NCBI GenBank assembly: GCA_937896835.1
Contig: CALBOJ010000038.1
Coordinates: 1 to 47,882, forward strand
DNA length: 47,882 nucleotides
Origin: an uncultured Collinsella sp.
GTDB taxonomy: Bacteria > Actinomycetota > Coriobacteriia > Coriobacteriales > Coriobacteriaceae
Direction of reading: 5' to 3'
A program made the position numbers and the translations under genes. Shown in pieces: positions 23,074-30,880 of this stretch (within the stretch, counting starts at the first letter, position 1; each line of letters opens with the position of its first letter). The notes beneath the pieces are model-generated. The model did not search any database. It was not told the origin of the DNA and worked only from the letters and a program-made list of their open reading frames with translations.

Positions 23074-23795
23074 CAGTCTATGTGACGGGCGACATCCACG
23101 GTGGGCTCGACATGCAAAAGCTCCGCGACTGGGAGCTTGGCGACAGTCTTACCGGCGACGACTATCTCATCGTCGCCGGCGACTTTGGCTTTCCGTGGGA
23201 TTTCTCTGCCGAGGAATGCGCCGATATCACCTGGCTGGAGTCGCGCCCCTACACGGTACTGTTCGTCGACGGCAACCACGAGCGCTTCGATCACTGGGCG
23301 GAGCGCCCCATGGAGTTATGGCATGGCGGGCTGACGCAGCGCCTGTCGGACACCTCGCCCATTCGGCGCCTGACGCGCGGCGAGGTCTTCGAGCTCGACG
23401 GATCGACGGTCTTCACCATGGGCGGTGCCACGAGCGTGGACAGGGAATACCGCGTGCCGTATTCCAGCTGGTGGCCTCAGGAGCTCCCGGACGAGCGCGA
23501 TTTCGATACCGCGCGGACAAAGCTCGACGAGGTCGGCTGGAAGGTCGACTGCGTCATCACCCATACCTGCCCGACGCGCATGCTCTCGCCGACGCTCTAC
23601 CCGGACCCAGGCTGGGAACGCCCTGATGTGGACCGGCTGACCGAATTCCTCGACGAGCTTGAGGACCGCCTGGACTATAAACATTGGTATTACGGCCATT
23701 TTCACCGAGACGGCAACCCGGACGAACGGCACACGGCGCTGTATGACCGGATCGTGAGGCTCGGGGACAAACTCCTGCCGTGGGGCGCGTACTGA
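23070..23795 (+). CDS. Calcineurin-like metallophosphoesterase 2
   Basis: 241 aa; its ATG overlaps the previous stop (ATGA), so translation is coupled. Motifs: TGDIHG (D8, H10), AGDFGF (D38), DGNHERFD (N69, H70), VITHTCP (His for metal) and YGHFH. It shares with gene 3 the sections GEVFELDG, MGGATSVDREYR, SSWWPQELP and GWKVDC, so the two are paralogues from a duplication. Cytoplasmic. It probably acts on a nucleotide or RNA-type phosphoester, but the sequence does not decide this. Confidence 0.9.
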   Translation: MTVYVTGDIHGGLDMQKLRDWELGDSLTGDDYLIVAGDFGFPWDFSAEECADITWLESRPYTVLFVDGNHERFDHWAERPMELWHGGLTQRLSDTSPIRRLTRGEVFELDGSTVFTMGGATSVDREYRVPYSSWWPQELPDERDFDTARTKLDEVGWKVDCVITHTCPTRMLSPTLYPDPGWERPDVDRLTEFLDELEDRLDYKHWYYGHFHRDGNPDERHTALYDRIVRLGDKLLPWGAY

Positions 23796-24532
23796 TGGCT
23801 GTCTATGTGACAGGAGACGTGCACGGCAGGGCCGAGTACGGGGCCAGCAGGTTCGCCTTCAGGTCTTGGCCGTTGGGCCGGACCCTGACGCGCGATGACG
23901 CGGTGATCGTGGCCGGCGACTTCGGCTTTGTCTGGGACGGCTCGAATGCTGAGAGGTATTGGCTCGACTGGTTCGAGTCGAAGCCCTGGACCACGTGTTT
24001 CGTAGACGGCAACCATGAGAACCACCACGCCCTGGCTGGGCTGCCGGTGCGGGAGTGGAACGGCGGGCTCGTCCATGAGGCGCGACCGCACGTGCTGCAC
24101 CTGATGCGTGGAGAGGTGTTCGATATCGACGGGCTCACGGTCCTTGCCATGGGCGGTGCCGCGAGCAACGACAGGCAGTATCGCAGGGAGGGGAGGAGCT
24201 GGTGGCCCGAGGAGATGCCGAGCGAGGAAGAGACGGAACACTGCCGCTCCTCGCTCGACCGCGTGGGCTGGAAGGTCGACTGTGTTGTGACTCACGAGGC
24301 GCCTGCCGCCATTGCTGAGGGGCTGTGTCGCGAGCGTGGGCGCGAGTATCGAGGCGACCGGCTGCAACGATTCCTTAGCGAGCTCGACGGACGGCTCGGC
24401 TACTGCGTCTGGTTCTTCGGTCACTACCACGGTGACAAATGGTGCGACGCCAAGCATCGCCTTATCTACCAAGGCATCGTGCCGATCGAAGATGCTGCGC
24501 CCGGTTCTAGGAACCTTCTAGAAGCGCTCTAG
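23795..24532 (+). CDS. Calcineurin-like metallophosphoesterase 3
   Basis: 245 aa; its ATG shares one base with the stop of gene 2 (TGATG). Motifs: TGDVHG (D8, H10), AGDFGF (D42), DGNHENHH (N73, H74), VVTHEAP and FGHYHGD. It is a paralogue of gene 2 with the same WWPEEMP and GWKVDCVVTH segments, but diverged throughout, so this is not a recent copy. All metal ligands look intact in both, so neither appears to be a dead copy. The last codons and stop lie in a long inverted repeat (24505-24545). Confidence 0.9.
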   Translation: MAVYVTGDVHGRAEYGASRFAFRSWPLGRTLTRDDAVIVAGDFGFVWDGSNAERYWLDWFESKPWTTCFVDGNHENHHALAGLPVREWNGGLVHEARPHVLHLMRGEVFDIDGLTVLAMGGAASNDRQYRREGRSWWPEEMPSEEETEHCRSSLDRVGWKVDCVVTHEAPAAIAEGLCRERGREYRGDRLQRFLSELDGRLGYCVWFFGHYHGDKWCDAKHRLIYQGIVPIEDAAPGSRNLLEAL

Positions 24533-24545
24533 AAGGTTTCTAGAA
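24505..24545. terminator. 18-bp-arm hairpin over the stop of phosphoesterase 3
   Basis: The arms 24505-24522 and 24528-24545 match with one mismatch around AGCGC; each arm itself contains the palindrome TCTAGA. There is no T-run. It lies between two converging genes and may end or stabilise the transcript on either strand. Confidence 0.6.
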
Positions 24546-24574
24546 ATCAGCAGCCCGACAGGAGAAGCACGGGG

Positions 24575-25144
24575 CTACTCGCCCTTCATCTGGGTCATGA
24601 CCTCGACCTTGGCCTCGGCCACAGCCGCCCGCTGCTCGGCTACAGCAAGGCGGTCCTTGAGGGCGGCGACCTCGGCCGTCAGGTCGCGCTGGGCCAGGAG
24701 CGCATCGCTCAGCTCGGCTTGGGCTTTCAACGCGGCGTCACGCTCGACGCGCAGACGCTCGATCTCATCGGACATGGCCTCAGCCTCGGCGTGGAGCTGG
24801 ACGACCTGCCTGCTGAGCTCCCTGGCATCGGCGAGGTATCTGACGCTCGCGGCATGGAGCTCATTGTTCTCGAGCTCGATGCTCGCGGTGTCGAGCTCGA
24901 ACTTCTCCTCGATAAAGGCGACCCGCTCATTGCAGTCGGCCTCAAGTCTTTCGTTCCGGTCTCTCGCCTCGACGAGCTTGCGGTTGAATTCGTCGAGCTG
25001 GGCCCTGAGTAACGCGTTCTCGGTTCTGAGGTCGCCCGTCTCGCGCAGCAGCTTCTCCCGCCACGTCGCCTCGATTCGCTCGGCGGCCTCATCGAGGACG
25101 GACTTCACGCCGTAGATCTCCCTGATTTTCTTCTCGTCTGCCAT
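24575..25144 (-). CDS. Coiled-coil protein of the element
   Basis: 189 aa from the ATG at 25144 (GGAG 9 bases upstream on the minus strand). After a short head (KIREIYGVKSVLDEAAERIE) it is one long, charged coiled coil with heptads (LRTENALLRAQLDEFNRKLV, ELSRQVVQLHAEAEAM, LKDRLAVAEQRAAVAEAKVE). No Cys pairs, signal or membrane part. It looks like a structural or partner protein, KfrA-like in style but without that family's N-terminal HTH. Its first 124 residues are encoded again in an exact tandem duplication immediately upstream. Confidence 0.7.
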   Translation of the reverse strand: MADEKKIREIYGVKSVLDEAAERIEATWREKLLRETGDLRTENALLRAQLDEFNRKLVEARDRNERLEADCNERVAFIEEKFELDTASIELENNELHAASVRYLADARELSRQVVQLHAEAEAMSDEIERLRVERDAALKAQAELSDALLAQRDLTAEVAALKDRLAVAEQRAAVAEAKVEVMTQMKGE

Positions 25145-25568
25145 GGTGCGGCACTCCAATCAACAACGGGCATGGCCTCAGCCTCGGCGTGGAGCTGGAC
25201 GACCTGCCTGCTGAGCTCCCTGGCATCGGCGAGGTATCTGACGCTCGCGGCATGGAGCTCATTGTTCTCGAGCTCGATGCTCGCGGTGTCGAGCTCGAAC
25301 TTCTCCTCGATAAAGGCGACCCGCTCATTGCAGTCGGCCTCAAGTCTTTCGTTCCGGTCTCTCGCCTCGACGAGCTTGCGGTTGAATTCGTCGAGCTGGG
25401 CCCTGAGTAACGCGTTCTCGGTTCTGAGGTCGCCCGTCTCGCGCAGCAGCTTCTCCCGCCACGTCGCCTCGATTCGCTCGGCGGCCTCATCGAGGACGGA
25501 CTTCACGCCGTAGATCTCCCTGATTTTCTTCTCGTCTGCCATGGTGCGGCACTCCAATCAACAACGGG
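24773..25568. repeat. Exact 398-bp tandem duplication
   Basis: Copies 24773-25170 and 25171-25568 appear identical; CATGGC occurs at both starts and again at 25569-25574, so a 6-bp repeat marks the junctions. The unit covers the ribosome-binding site and 5' two thirds of the coiled-coil gene. Identity means a recent event, or an assembly error. Confidence 0.9.
25105..25542 (-). pseudogene. Truncated duplicate of the coiled-coil gene
   Basis: From the ATG at 25542 the first 124 codons match the gene at 25144 exactly. Since the repeat unit is 398 bp (not a multiple of 3), the frame shifts at the junction and reads 21 unrelated residues (PVVDWSAAPWQ...) before a stop at 25105, inside the next copy. 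The product would be a 145-aa truncated coil. It keeps its own ribosome-binding site and could interfere with the full-length protein, but is most simply a broken copy. Confidence 0.8.
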
Positions 25569-25857
25569 CATGGCTCCGCCATGCCATATGGCTGGGAACA
25601 ATGCACGGCCGCTGTTGATTTGTGTTCGCCCTGCAATCGGTGAGTTCTAAAAGGCGTCTCAAGTCATGCATTCACGCAGGTTTTCGGTTGGAGAAATACC
25701 GCACGTTTTCATGGTATCACGCGCCTTAAAGACCATGAATGGACGGCCATATCGATTCGTTGAAAATGGCACCTACGACGTGTTGGTGGCGGGAGAGTGA
25801 TGGCGTTAAAGATGTCGAGAATGATTATGGGATTGTTTTAGATGCGGGCATGAAAAA

Positions 25858-25917
25858 GGGTCGAATCGAAGTGTCTGGCCGGACGCCAATTGTCCGGGAA
25901 CTGTTTCGGTTCGACCC
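25858..25917 (-). terminator. Nested hairpin with minus-strand T-run
   Basis: GGGTCGAA (25858-25865) pairs with TTCGACCC (25910-25917), extendable past one mismatch, and encloses CCGGAC/GTCCGG near 25880-25898. On the minus strand it is followed by TTTTT. It would end a transcript coming from about 26050. The stretch 25575-26150 otherwise has no convincing gene; a minus-strand frame near 26054-25950 (SDVHRNLARIEDGETVIEV) faintly recalls a Phd-type antitoxin and may be a remnant. Confidence 0.5.
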
Positions 25918-26056
25918 TGTTTCATTTTACATCCGCGGCATGTTTTTGTAGACGCCTGGCGATTACCGACCTTCACGACCTCGATGACGGTTTCCCCGTC
26001 CTCGATTCTTGCCAGATTGCGGTGGACATCGCTGCGCGAACGGCCGGATATCATTT

Positions 26057-26104
26057 GAGCCAGAATCCTCTTCTATTGAAGCGGATTCTGGCTCAGTGGT
26101 TTTT
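26057..26104. terminator. Bidirectional terminator downstream of the wHTH gene
   Basis: The 12-bp perfect arms 26057-26068 and 26083-26094 have a 14-base loop. On the plus strand AGTGGTTTTT follows. It lies 48 bases past the stop of the minus-strand wHTH gene. Confidence 0.75.
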
Positions 26105-26151
26105 AACTCGGTTGTTTGACAGAAGCCCACGTCGATAGTCGGTCTGTGGAC

Positions 26152-26538
26152 TTAAGATTTCGGGGGCTCCCAAGCGTTTTCGATCGCGGCGCGGTAGATT
26201 GCAGCGTAATTAAGCATCCAGCTGCCATCACCCGCTTTTTGAATAAACCCCTTATTCTTCAAAGAGGTATAGGCCCGGGAGATCGTGTTCTTACTTAGGT
26301 GGTAGCGCTCCTCAATCCATTTGCTTTTTGCGTAAAAGCCCATGGCTCGTTTGTTTTTGGAAGGATTTCCAAGCTTCCATACGAGGCCGAGGATGAGGCG
26401 CTCGGCAGCGACAGTGGTGGCACAACACGCCCAGTCGGGCACCGAAATAAAATTCGCGTTATCCATTTTCCTTCTAATCTCTCGTTGCTCAGTAACATCA
26501 TCGGAAAATTTGTCGGAAATCGACGGTAGCTCGCTCAT
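26152..26538 (-). CDS. Winged-helix DNA-binding protein of the element
   Basis: 128 aa from the ATG at 26538 (AGGTGG upstream; an in-frame GTG at 26547 overlaps that site). The C-terminal half holds a winged HTH: KSKWIEERYHLSKNTISRAY, TSLKNKGFIQKAGDGSW. The N-terminal half (WACCATTVAAERLILGLVWK) resembles the start of RepA-like replication initiators and helix_turn_helix_36 proteins. It may be a small regulator or a reduced replication initiator. It lies 9 bases after the excisionase-like gene on the same strand, forming a two-gene operon. Confidence 0.72.
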   Translation of the reverse strand: MSELPSISDKFSDDVTEQREIRRKMDNANFISVPDWACCATTVAAERLILGLVWKLGNPSKNKRAMGFYAKSKWIEERYHLSKNTISRAYTSLKNKGFIQKAGDGSWMLNYAAIYRAAIENAWEPPKS

Positions 26539-26547
26539 GTTTACCAC

Positions 26548-26793
26548 CTAGTCAAGGTGGGCGGTCCGACCTTCAAGCTGCTTGAAAAGCTCATAAAACG
26601 AGCTTTCAAACATGTAATTCGAGCGATGGATTTGGATGAGCTTGCCGGACTCGCGCATGAATTTGCGTGCGGTGTTTTCGCTCCAGCCAGTGAGTTCGCG
26701 GATATCGTTAACGCGGAGCAACCGATCGCACTGAGCGGCACCAGTGGGGAAAGTCGGTGTGGACGCCTGAGTGCTAATCTTTGGAGTAGCCAT
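26548..26793 (-). CDS. Excisionase-like HTH protein
   Basis: 81 aa; ATG 26793 with AAAGGATAG just upstream. The MerR-like/Xis-type HTH is seen at about 24-72: LLRVNDIRELTGWSENTARK, then FMRESGKLIQIHRSNYMFES with Arg/Tyr wing residues. Recombination directionality factors of tRNA-targeting elements often look like this and sit beside the integrase, as here (218 bases). It probably bends DNA at the att sites to favour excision, and may regulate the integrase. Confidence 0.75.
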   Translation of the reverse strand: MATPKISTQASTPTFPTGAAQCDRLLRVNDIRELTGWSENTARKFMRESGKLIQIHRSNYMFESSFYELFKQLEGRTAHLD

Positions 26794-26815
26794 GATGAGC
26801 TATCCTTTCAATGAG

Positions 26816-26867
26816 GGCCCTCCCTGTGCTTGTAAGACTTACCAGGTTCATAAGCACTTGGGGGGCC
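26816..26867 (-). promoter_or_regulatory. Leader hairpin upstream of the excisionase gene
   Basis: GGCCCTCC plus GTGCTT on one side and AAGCAC plus GGGGGGCC on the other (about 26816-26831 and 26852-26867) form a broken hairpin just before the AAAGGATAG site of the excisionase-like gene on the minus strand. The remainder of 26868-27011 is AT-rich and may hold its promoter. Confidence 0.5.
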
Positions 26868-27011
26868 GGTTTCTATGACTACATGCGTAGCCATCTGACA
26901 GCTTTAGCATGTATTAAAACTCATTAGTTGTCAATCAAATATAGCATCTACCTGCGGAAACGGTATTATAGTACCGTAATATTATGAATAAAACGATGAA
27001 TGAAAAACATG

Positions 27012-28259
27012 CTATTTCTCGCTTCTCTGTATATAGGCGTTGATGAAGTCTTCGTAGCCTTTAACTGCTTTTATTTCTGATTGTTGAACGAGGCTTGTAT
27101 ACGTTTTGAGCGTGATATTGGGGTCCGCGTGGCCAAGAATACCTTGCACGCTTCTAACGTCCGATCCGTTCGCCAGCATAAAAGTGCTTACGCAATGCCT
27201 GAGCTGATGCGGGCAGATGCCCTTATATAGTTTTCCGCCAGTCGAATTATTCGGCTCATAGATTCCAAGATTGCAGCTAACTGCGAAATCGCGAAACCAA
27301 TGGTTGAAGATGTAGTTCTTCATGTGACAGACAGTAGGGACCCCTTGCTCGACAGCAATATCGCTAATGATGGGAGTGCTGCCAGTCTGGGACAGCCCCA
27401 GAGAGGCCAGGAGCTCTTTTTGTATGGCTGACCATGATTGAAGACGTTCGGCCAGGGTTTCTCCAACGGGGATTTTGCGTTGGCTTTCTTGTGACTTGGG
27501 TGCCCTCAGTTCATGATCGTTGGTGTACTGCCTGTCAATTTTCAAGGTTTTATTGGCAGGGTCCCAATCGCGCCATTCGAGGCCCAGCATCTCGCCTTTT
27601 CGCATACCCGTATACACTAGCACTAGCGTACCAACAGCTTCGGCGGTGAGCTCAATGTGTTGAAGATGTGTGCATAGGGTAGCTACTTGCTCGATTGTCA
27701 GTGATTCTCTTTTGTTGCGTGGTCTGCGAACATGAACGGTAGCGCAGGGGTTTCGGTCAATTATTCTCTTTGCGACTGCATTCGACAGAATCTGGCGCAG
27801 TTTCGCATTGATTCGTACAAGCTCAGATGGTTTGTATTTTCCCGTACGACGAGCTTCGGCATATGTTTCTTCGATTAGATCGGGAGTTAGCCCCTCAATT
27901 GTCTGAAACGCACCGAATAGGTCTTCGATATGCCTGCAATCGTACGCTTCTCTTTCATAGCTCGTTGGCGCAAGCTCGGTGTCCCTATTTTCATGAAAGG
28001 CCCAGCAGTAGGACGCAAGCAAAGTGGGCTTTTTAGTTTTAGTGATCGTGCCAGAGGAGTTGATTTCAGCCAGCTTGGCCTGCATTGCAGCCTTAGCTTC
28101 TGTTTTAGTCTTGCAACGAACCGTATAAGTTGGGGATCGTTTGTAACGCCCTGTCTTAGGGTCCTTGACCCCAAGGGAAAAATAATAGCGATAGGTGTTA
28201 GGTGATCTCTTGTCTTTCCAACACGTGCCTCTTCCGCTAATTAGTGGCTGTTCTGACAT
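27012..28259 (-). CDS. int: Tyrosine recombinase/integrase of the element
   Basis: 415 aa. An N-terminal AP2-like arm-binding region (SPNTYRYYFSLGVKDPKTGR), SAM-like core-binding domain (about 80-175), then the catalytic domain with R220 (TGMRKGE), a Lys in the beta-hairpin (about 250), H351-x-x-R354 (HQLRH), H377 (GHAD) and nucleophile Y387 (KTYTSL). All catalytic residues are present, so it should be active. It recombines attP with the 3' end of tRNA-Arg. The stop faces the excisionase gene and its start is 190 bp from attR, the usual arrangement. Lower GC than the host fits transfer from a Gram-positive donor. Confidence 0.96.
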   Translation of the reverse strand: MSEQPLISGRGTCWKDKRSPNTYRYYFSLGVKDPKTGRYKRSPTYTVRCKTKTEAKAAMQAKLAEINSSGTITKTKKPTLLASYCWAFHENRDTELAPTSYEREAYDCRHIEDLFGAFQTIEGLTPDLIEETYAEARRTGKYKPSELVRINAKLRQILSNAVAKRIIDRNPCATVHVRRPRNKRESLTIEQVATLCTHLQHIELTAEAVGTLVLVYTGMRKGEMLGLEWRDWDPANKTLKIDRQYTNDHELRAPKSQESQRKIPVGETLAERLQSWSAIQKELLASLGLSQTGSTPIISDIAVEQGVPTVCHMKNYIFNHWFRDFAVSCNLGIYEPNNSTGGKLYKGICPHQLRHCVSTFMLANGSDVRSVQGILGHADPNITLKTYTSLVQQSEIKAVKGYEDFINAYIQRSEK

Positions 28260-28450
28260 CTTTGCACTCCGTTTCTTTGAATAGTTTTCAACAATTCATT
28301 GAGTGCAGTTTAGCTAAAGCTGTTAGTAATATGTTTGTAAAAGCGTAGGCGCAGCTACCGGAGGTAAAAGACACAAACTGCTATGTTTATCTGCGGTTAT
28401 ATGGTGTTCAATGATGCTTGATGAATAGTAGGGGGTAGCATTAAATCATA
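28260..28450. promoter_or_regulatory. Integrase upstream region inside attR
   Basis: AT-rich. GCACTC (28263-28268) and GAGTGC (about 28300) form an inverted pair, and AGTTTAGCTAAAGCT near 28308 is a near-palindrome; both suit integrase arm or regulator sites. No gene seen. Confidence 0.4.
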
Positions 28451-28499
28451 TCTCCTAAAGCGGGTGTCGACGGTTCGAATCCGCCCGGGGGCACCAGAA
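28451..28499 (+). other. attR of the integrated element
   Basis: An exact copy of 14423-14471. Only the tRNA 3' part is present, so no second functional tRNA exists here. Confidence 0.96.
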
Positions 28500-28505
28500 G
28501 ATTAT

Positions 28506-28540
28506 AACGGCGTCGCGAGAGCGGCGCCGTTTCTGGTTTG
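28506..28540 (+). terminator. Displaced tRNA-Arg terminator
   Basis: The 11-bp arms 28506-28516 and 28521-28531 (one G-T type mismatch) enclose GAGA; TCTGGTTTG follows. Its place directly after attR suggests it was the host tRNA terminator before insertion. Confidence 0.75.
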
Positions 28541-28562
28541 TGGGAGCTGCCGACGGATTAGG

Positions 28563-28630
28563 ACCGTCGACACCCGCGTCACCAATTTCCCCGCGGGGGG
28601 GAGTTTTCGAATCAGCCCGGGGGCACCAGA
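28563..28630. repeat. Degenerate tRNA/att scar
   Basis: 28606-28630 matches the last 25 bases of the att sequence with one mismatch. 28563-28577 is a 15-base inverted copy of the tRNA segment 14432-14446. A further hairpin (28639-28649/28659-28669) with TCTGGTTC follows, so this is a second tRNA-end-plus-terminator module, probably left by an older insertion. Confidence 0.7.
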
Positions 28631-28688
28631 GATTGATCGAGCCCGGTACACCGTCACGGTACCGGGCTCTTCTGGTTCATGTCATGTC

Positions 28689-28728
28689 AAAAACGAAGCG
28701 CCCGCTTGCTGGGGGAGCAAGCGGGCGC
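28689..28728 (-). terminator. Terminator of the pknB operon
   Basis: The 13-bp arms 28698-28710 and 28716-28728 have a five-base loop. The minus strand continues with TTCGTTTTT. Confidence 0.9.
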
Positions 28729-28780
28729 CTGTGAGCGAATATGTTTGCGGCGGGAGCCGTAATGGGCGGTGGGGCGGCGA

Positions 28781-30748
28781 CTAGTTGGTCGTACCGGAAT
28801 CGTCGCCCGTGCTCGTGCCCGAGCCAGAGCCCGAACCCGAGCCAGAAATCGAAACCGTCAGCGTAATCGTGTTGTCGGTGGACTGCTTGCCGGTGGGGGA
28901 GACGCCCGTAACGGTGGCATCCTCGTTACCGCTCACGGGATTGCCGTTCTGGTCACAGAAGCCAATGTTATAGAAACCGGCGTTGTTGAGCGCGGTAACG
29001 GCGGCGGAAATGCTCTTGCCGTATAGGTTGCCCGGGACGGAGGCCTTGCCGGACTTCTTGGCAATGACGACGGTAATCGTGGCGCCGGGCTTCTGCTTGC
29101 CGCTGGGGTTCCAGCTGATCACGGTGCCCTCGGTAACCGAGTCGTTCTCCTGGTAGCTCACGTCGACGCCAAAGCCTGCCATATCGAGGGCGTTGCGCGC
29201 CTGGGCCTCGGTCATGTCGGTCAGGTCGGGGACGGACGTGGTATCCGGGCCGCTCGAGACCTTATACGAGATGGTCGTGCCCTTCTCGACTTCCTTACCG
29301 GCTTTGGTGCCCTGCTCAAAGACCTGGCCCTCATCGGCCTCGTTGGCCTCCTCGGAGGCGTTGCCCTTCAGGCCAACGCTTGCCAGCGCGGCTTCTGCCT
29401 GGTCCTTGGTCAGGCCGACAAGCTGGGGAACCTCAACCTTCTCGGAGGGCTTGGGGCCCTTGGAGATCACCAGGTTCACCTTGGTGCCCTTGGCCTTCTT
29501 GGTGTGGCCGTTGGGCGTTTGCTCGGCGACCTTGCCTTCGTCGACATCGTCGTTGTAGCTTTGGTCGATGGTGCCGACCTCGAGGCCGGCTTCCTTGATC
29601 AGCTCGACGGCAGTCTGCTGGTCCTTGCCCAGCACGTCGGGCACGGGGACCTGCTCGCCGCCAAAGAGCCCAGTAGCAAAGGCCACAACGATGCCGATGA
29701 CGGCAACAGCTGCCACCACAGCGGCGATGATCTTGTTCTTGTTGGATTTGGGCTTTTCGACCTCGTAGGAGCCGGTGGAGCCCGAAACCGAGCTACGGGC
29801 GGTATTCTGGCCGCTCACGCCCGAGACGGGACGCACCATGGCGCGCGTCTGATCGGAAAGCTCGCGAGTCTTGGTGGCGCCCAGCTCACCGGGGGCACCG
29901 ATGATGCGCGTGGGCTCCGAGATGTTAACGGCACGGCCCGACAGGTAGCTGTTGAGCACCTGACGCAGCTCGTCAGCGGTCTGGAAGCGGTTTGCCGGGT
30001 CCTTCTCCATGCACTTGAGGATGATGCGCTCAAGGTCGGCGTCGACACCGGAGTTGATCTGGCTTGGCGGAATAGGCAGCTCGTTGACCTGCTTGAGTGC
30101 GACCGAGATAGCGTCGTCACCGTCAAAGGGAACGCGGCCGGTGGCGCACTCGTACATCACGACGCCCAGCGAGTAGATATCCGAGGTGGGGCCGAGGTCC
30201 TGACCGCGGGTCTGCTCGGGGCTGACGTAGTGGGCAGTTCCCAGCACGTTGTTGTCTTGCGTGAGGTGGCTGTTCTTGGCGCGCGCGATGCCAAAGTCCA
30301 TGACCTTGATGTTGCCGTCGGGCAGCACCATGATGTTCTGCGGCTTGATGTCGCGGTGGATGATCTCGTGCTTGTGGGCGACCGAGAGTGCAGAGCTGAT
30401 CTGCGATCCGATCTGGGCGACCTTCTTGGGGTCGAGGGCGCCGTGGCTCTTGATTCCGCTCTTAAGGTCAGTGCCGCGCAGGTACTCCATGACGATGTAA
30501 TAGGTGTCGCCGTCCTTGCCCCAATCGTAGACGCCCACGATATAGGGGGAGGAGAGACCGGCTGCTGCCTGGGCCTCCTGCTTAAAGCGTGCGGCGAAGG
30601 TTGCGTCGCCAGCATACTGCGGCAGCATGATCTTGACGGCTACCGTGCGGTCGAGGACCTGGTCCTGCGCACGGAAGACGGTCGCCATGCCGCCTGTCCC
30701 CACCTTATCCTTGAGGAGGTATCTTCCCCCGAGGACCCTCTGTTCCAT
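28781..30748 (-). CDS. pknB: PknB-type Ser/Thr kinase with four PASTA domains
   Basis: 655 aa from the ATG at 30748 (AGGAG 5 bases upstream). The kinase domain is about 8-275: GTGGMATVF loop, K39 (VAVKIM), HRDIKPQN (131-138), DFG (151-153), activation segment GTAHYVSPEQ. A basic stretch and one membrane helix (about 345-367) are followed by four extracellular PASTA repeats (about 372-435, 440-505, 508-570, 572-640) and a Ser/Gly/Thr tail. PASTA domains sense muropeptides or lipid II; the kinase tunes septal and peripheral wall growth and is reversed by the PP2C of the same operon. It is last in the operon, 132 bases after the SEDS-PBP fusion, and followed by a strong terminator. Confidence 0.95.
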   Translation of the reverse strand: MEQRVLGGRYLLKDKVGTGGMATVFRAQDQVLDRTVAVKIMLPQYAGDATFAARFKQEAQAAAGLSSPYIVGVYDWGKDGDTYYIVMEYLRGTDLKSGIKSHGALDPKKVAQIGSQISSALSVAHKHEIIHRDIKPQNIMVLPDGNIKVMDFGIARAKNSHLTQDNNVLGTAHYVSPEQTRGQDLGPTSDIYSLGVVMYECATGRVPFDGDDAISVALKQVNELPIPPSQINSGVDADLERIILKCMEKDPANRFQTADELRQVLNSYLSGRAVNISEPTRIIGAPGELGATKTRELSDQTRAMVRPVSGVSGQNTARSSVSGSTGSYEVEKPKSNKNKIIAAVVAAVAVIGIVVAFATGLFGGEQVPVPDVLGKDQQTAVELIKEAGLEVGTIDQSYNDDVDEGKVAEQTPNGHTKKAKGTKVNLVISKGPKPSEKVEVPQLVGLTKDQAEAALASVGLKGNASEEANEADEGQVFEQGTKAGKEVEKGTTISYKVSSGPDTTSVPDLTDMTEAQARNALDMAGFGVDVSYQENDSVTEGTVISWNPSGKQKPGATITVVIAKKSGKASVPGNLYGKSISAAVTALNNAGFYNIGFCDQNGNPVSGNEDATVTGVSPTGKQSTDNTITLTVSISGSGSGSGSGTSTGDDSGTTN

Positions 30749-30880
30749 TCCTGCTCCTAACATAACTATTCGCTCAACGATGTGTGTAGTACCTACGATG
30801 TGGCCGCTGGGGCCGTGTGGCGCGTTGCCGCTAACTCTTCGGCCGCGGCGCGCCTCGGGTGTCCGATTCGATCATGGGCA

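Larger units (their letters stand above)
14423..28499. mobile_element. Integrative mobilizable element in tRNA-Arg (about 14.0 kb)
   Basis: Bounded by 49-bp direct repeats; 14,028 bp from repeat to repeat. It contains a tyrosine integrase next to attR, an excisionase-like gene, a wHTH gene, a MobC-like gene, a MOBP-type relaxase with a hairpin-rich candidate oriT, an Xre regulator and cargo. No VirB4, VirD4 coupling protein or other type IV secretion gene is seen, so transfer would need a helper element. Base composition is mosaic: the integrase, mob and left-end regions are AT-richer than the host, while the surface-protein and phosphoesterase genes match it. Confidence 0.92.

Noticed and set aside
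14423..28499. A complete conjugative element (ICE) or prophage
   Set aside because: No coupling protein, VirB4 or other type IV secretion gene, and no phage structural gene is seen; only mob and integration functions are present.
28451..28499. A second tRNA-Arg gene
   Set aside because: Only the 3' part from the anticodon loop is present; the acceptor and D-arm 5' halves are missing.
29504..30760. Plus-strand frames opposite pknB and, similarly, at 35540-37018 and 5226-6470
   Set aside because: All oppose genes with intact family motifs and have Gly/Asp/His/Leu-skewed composition without recognisable domains.
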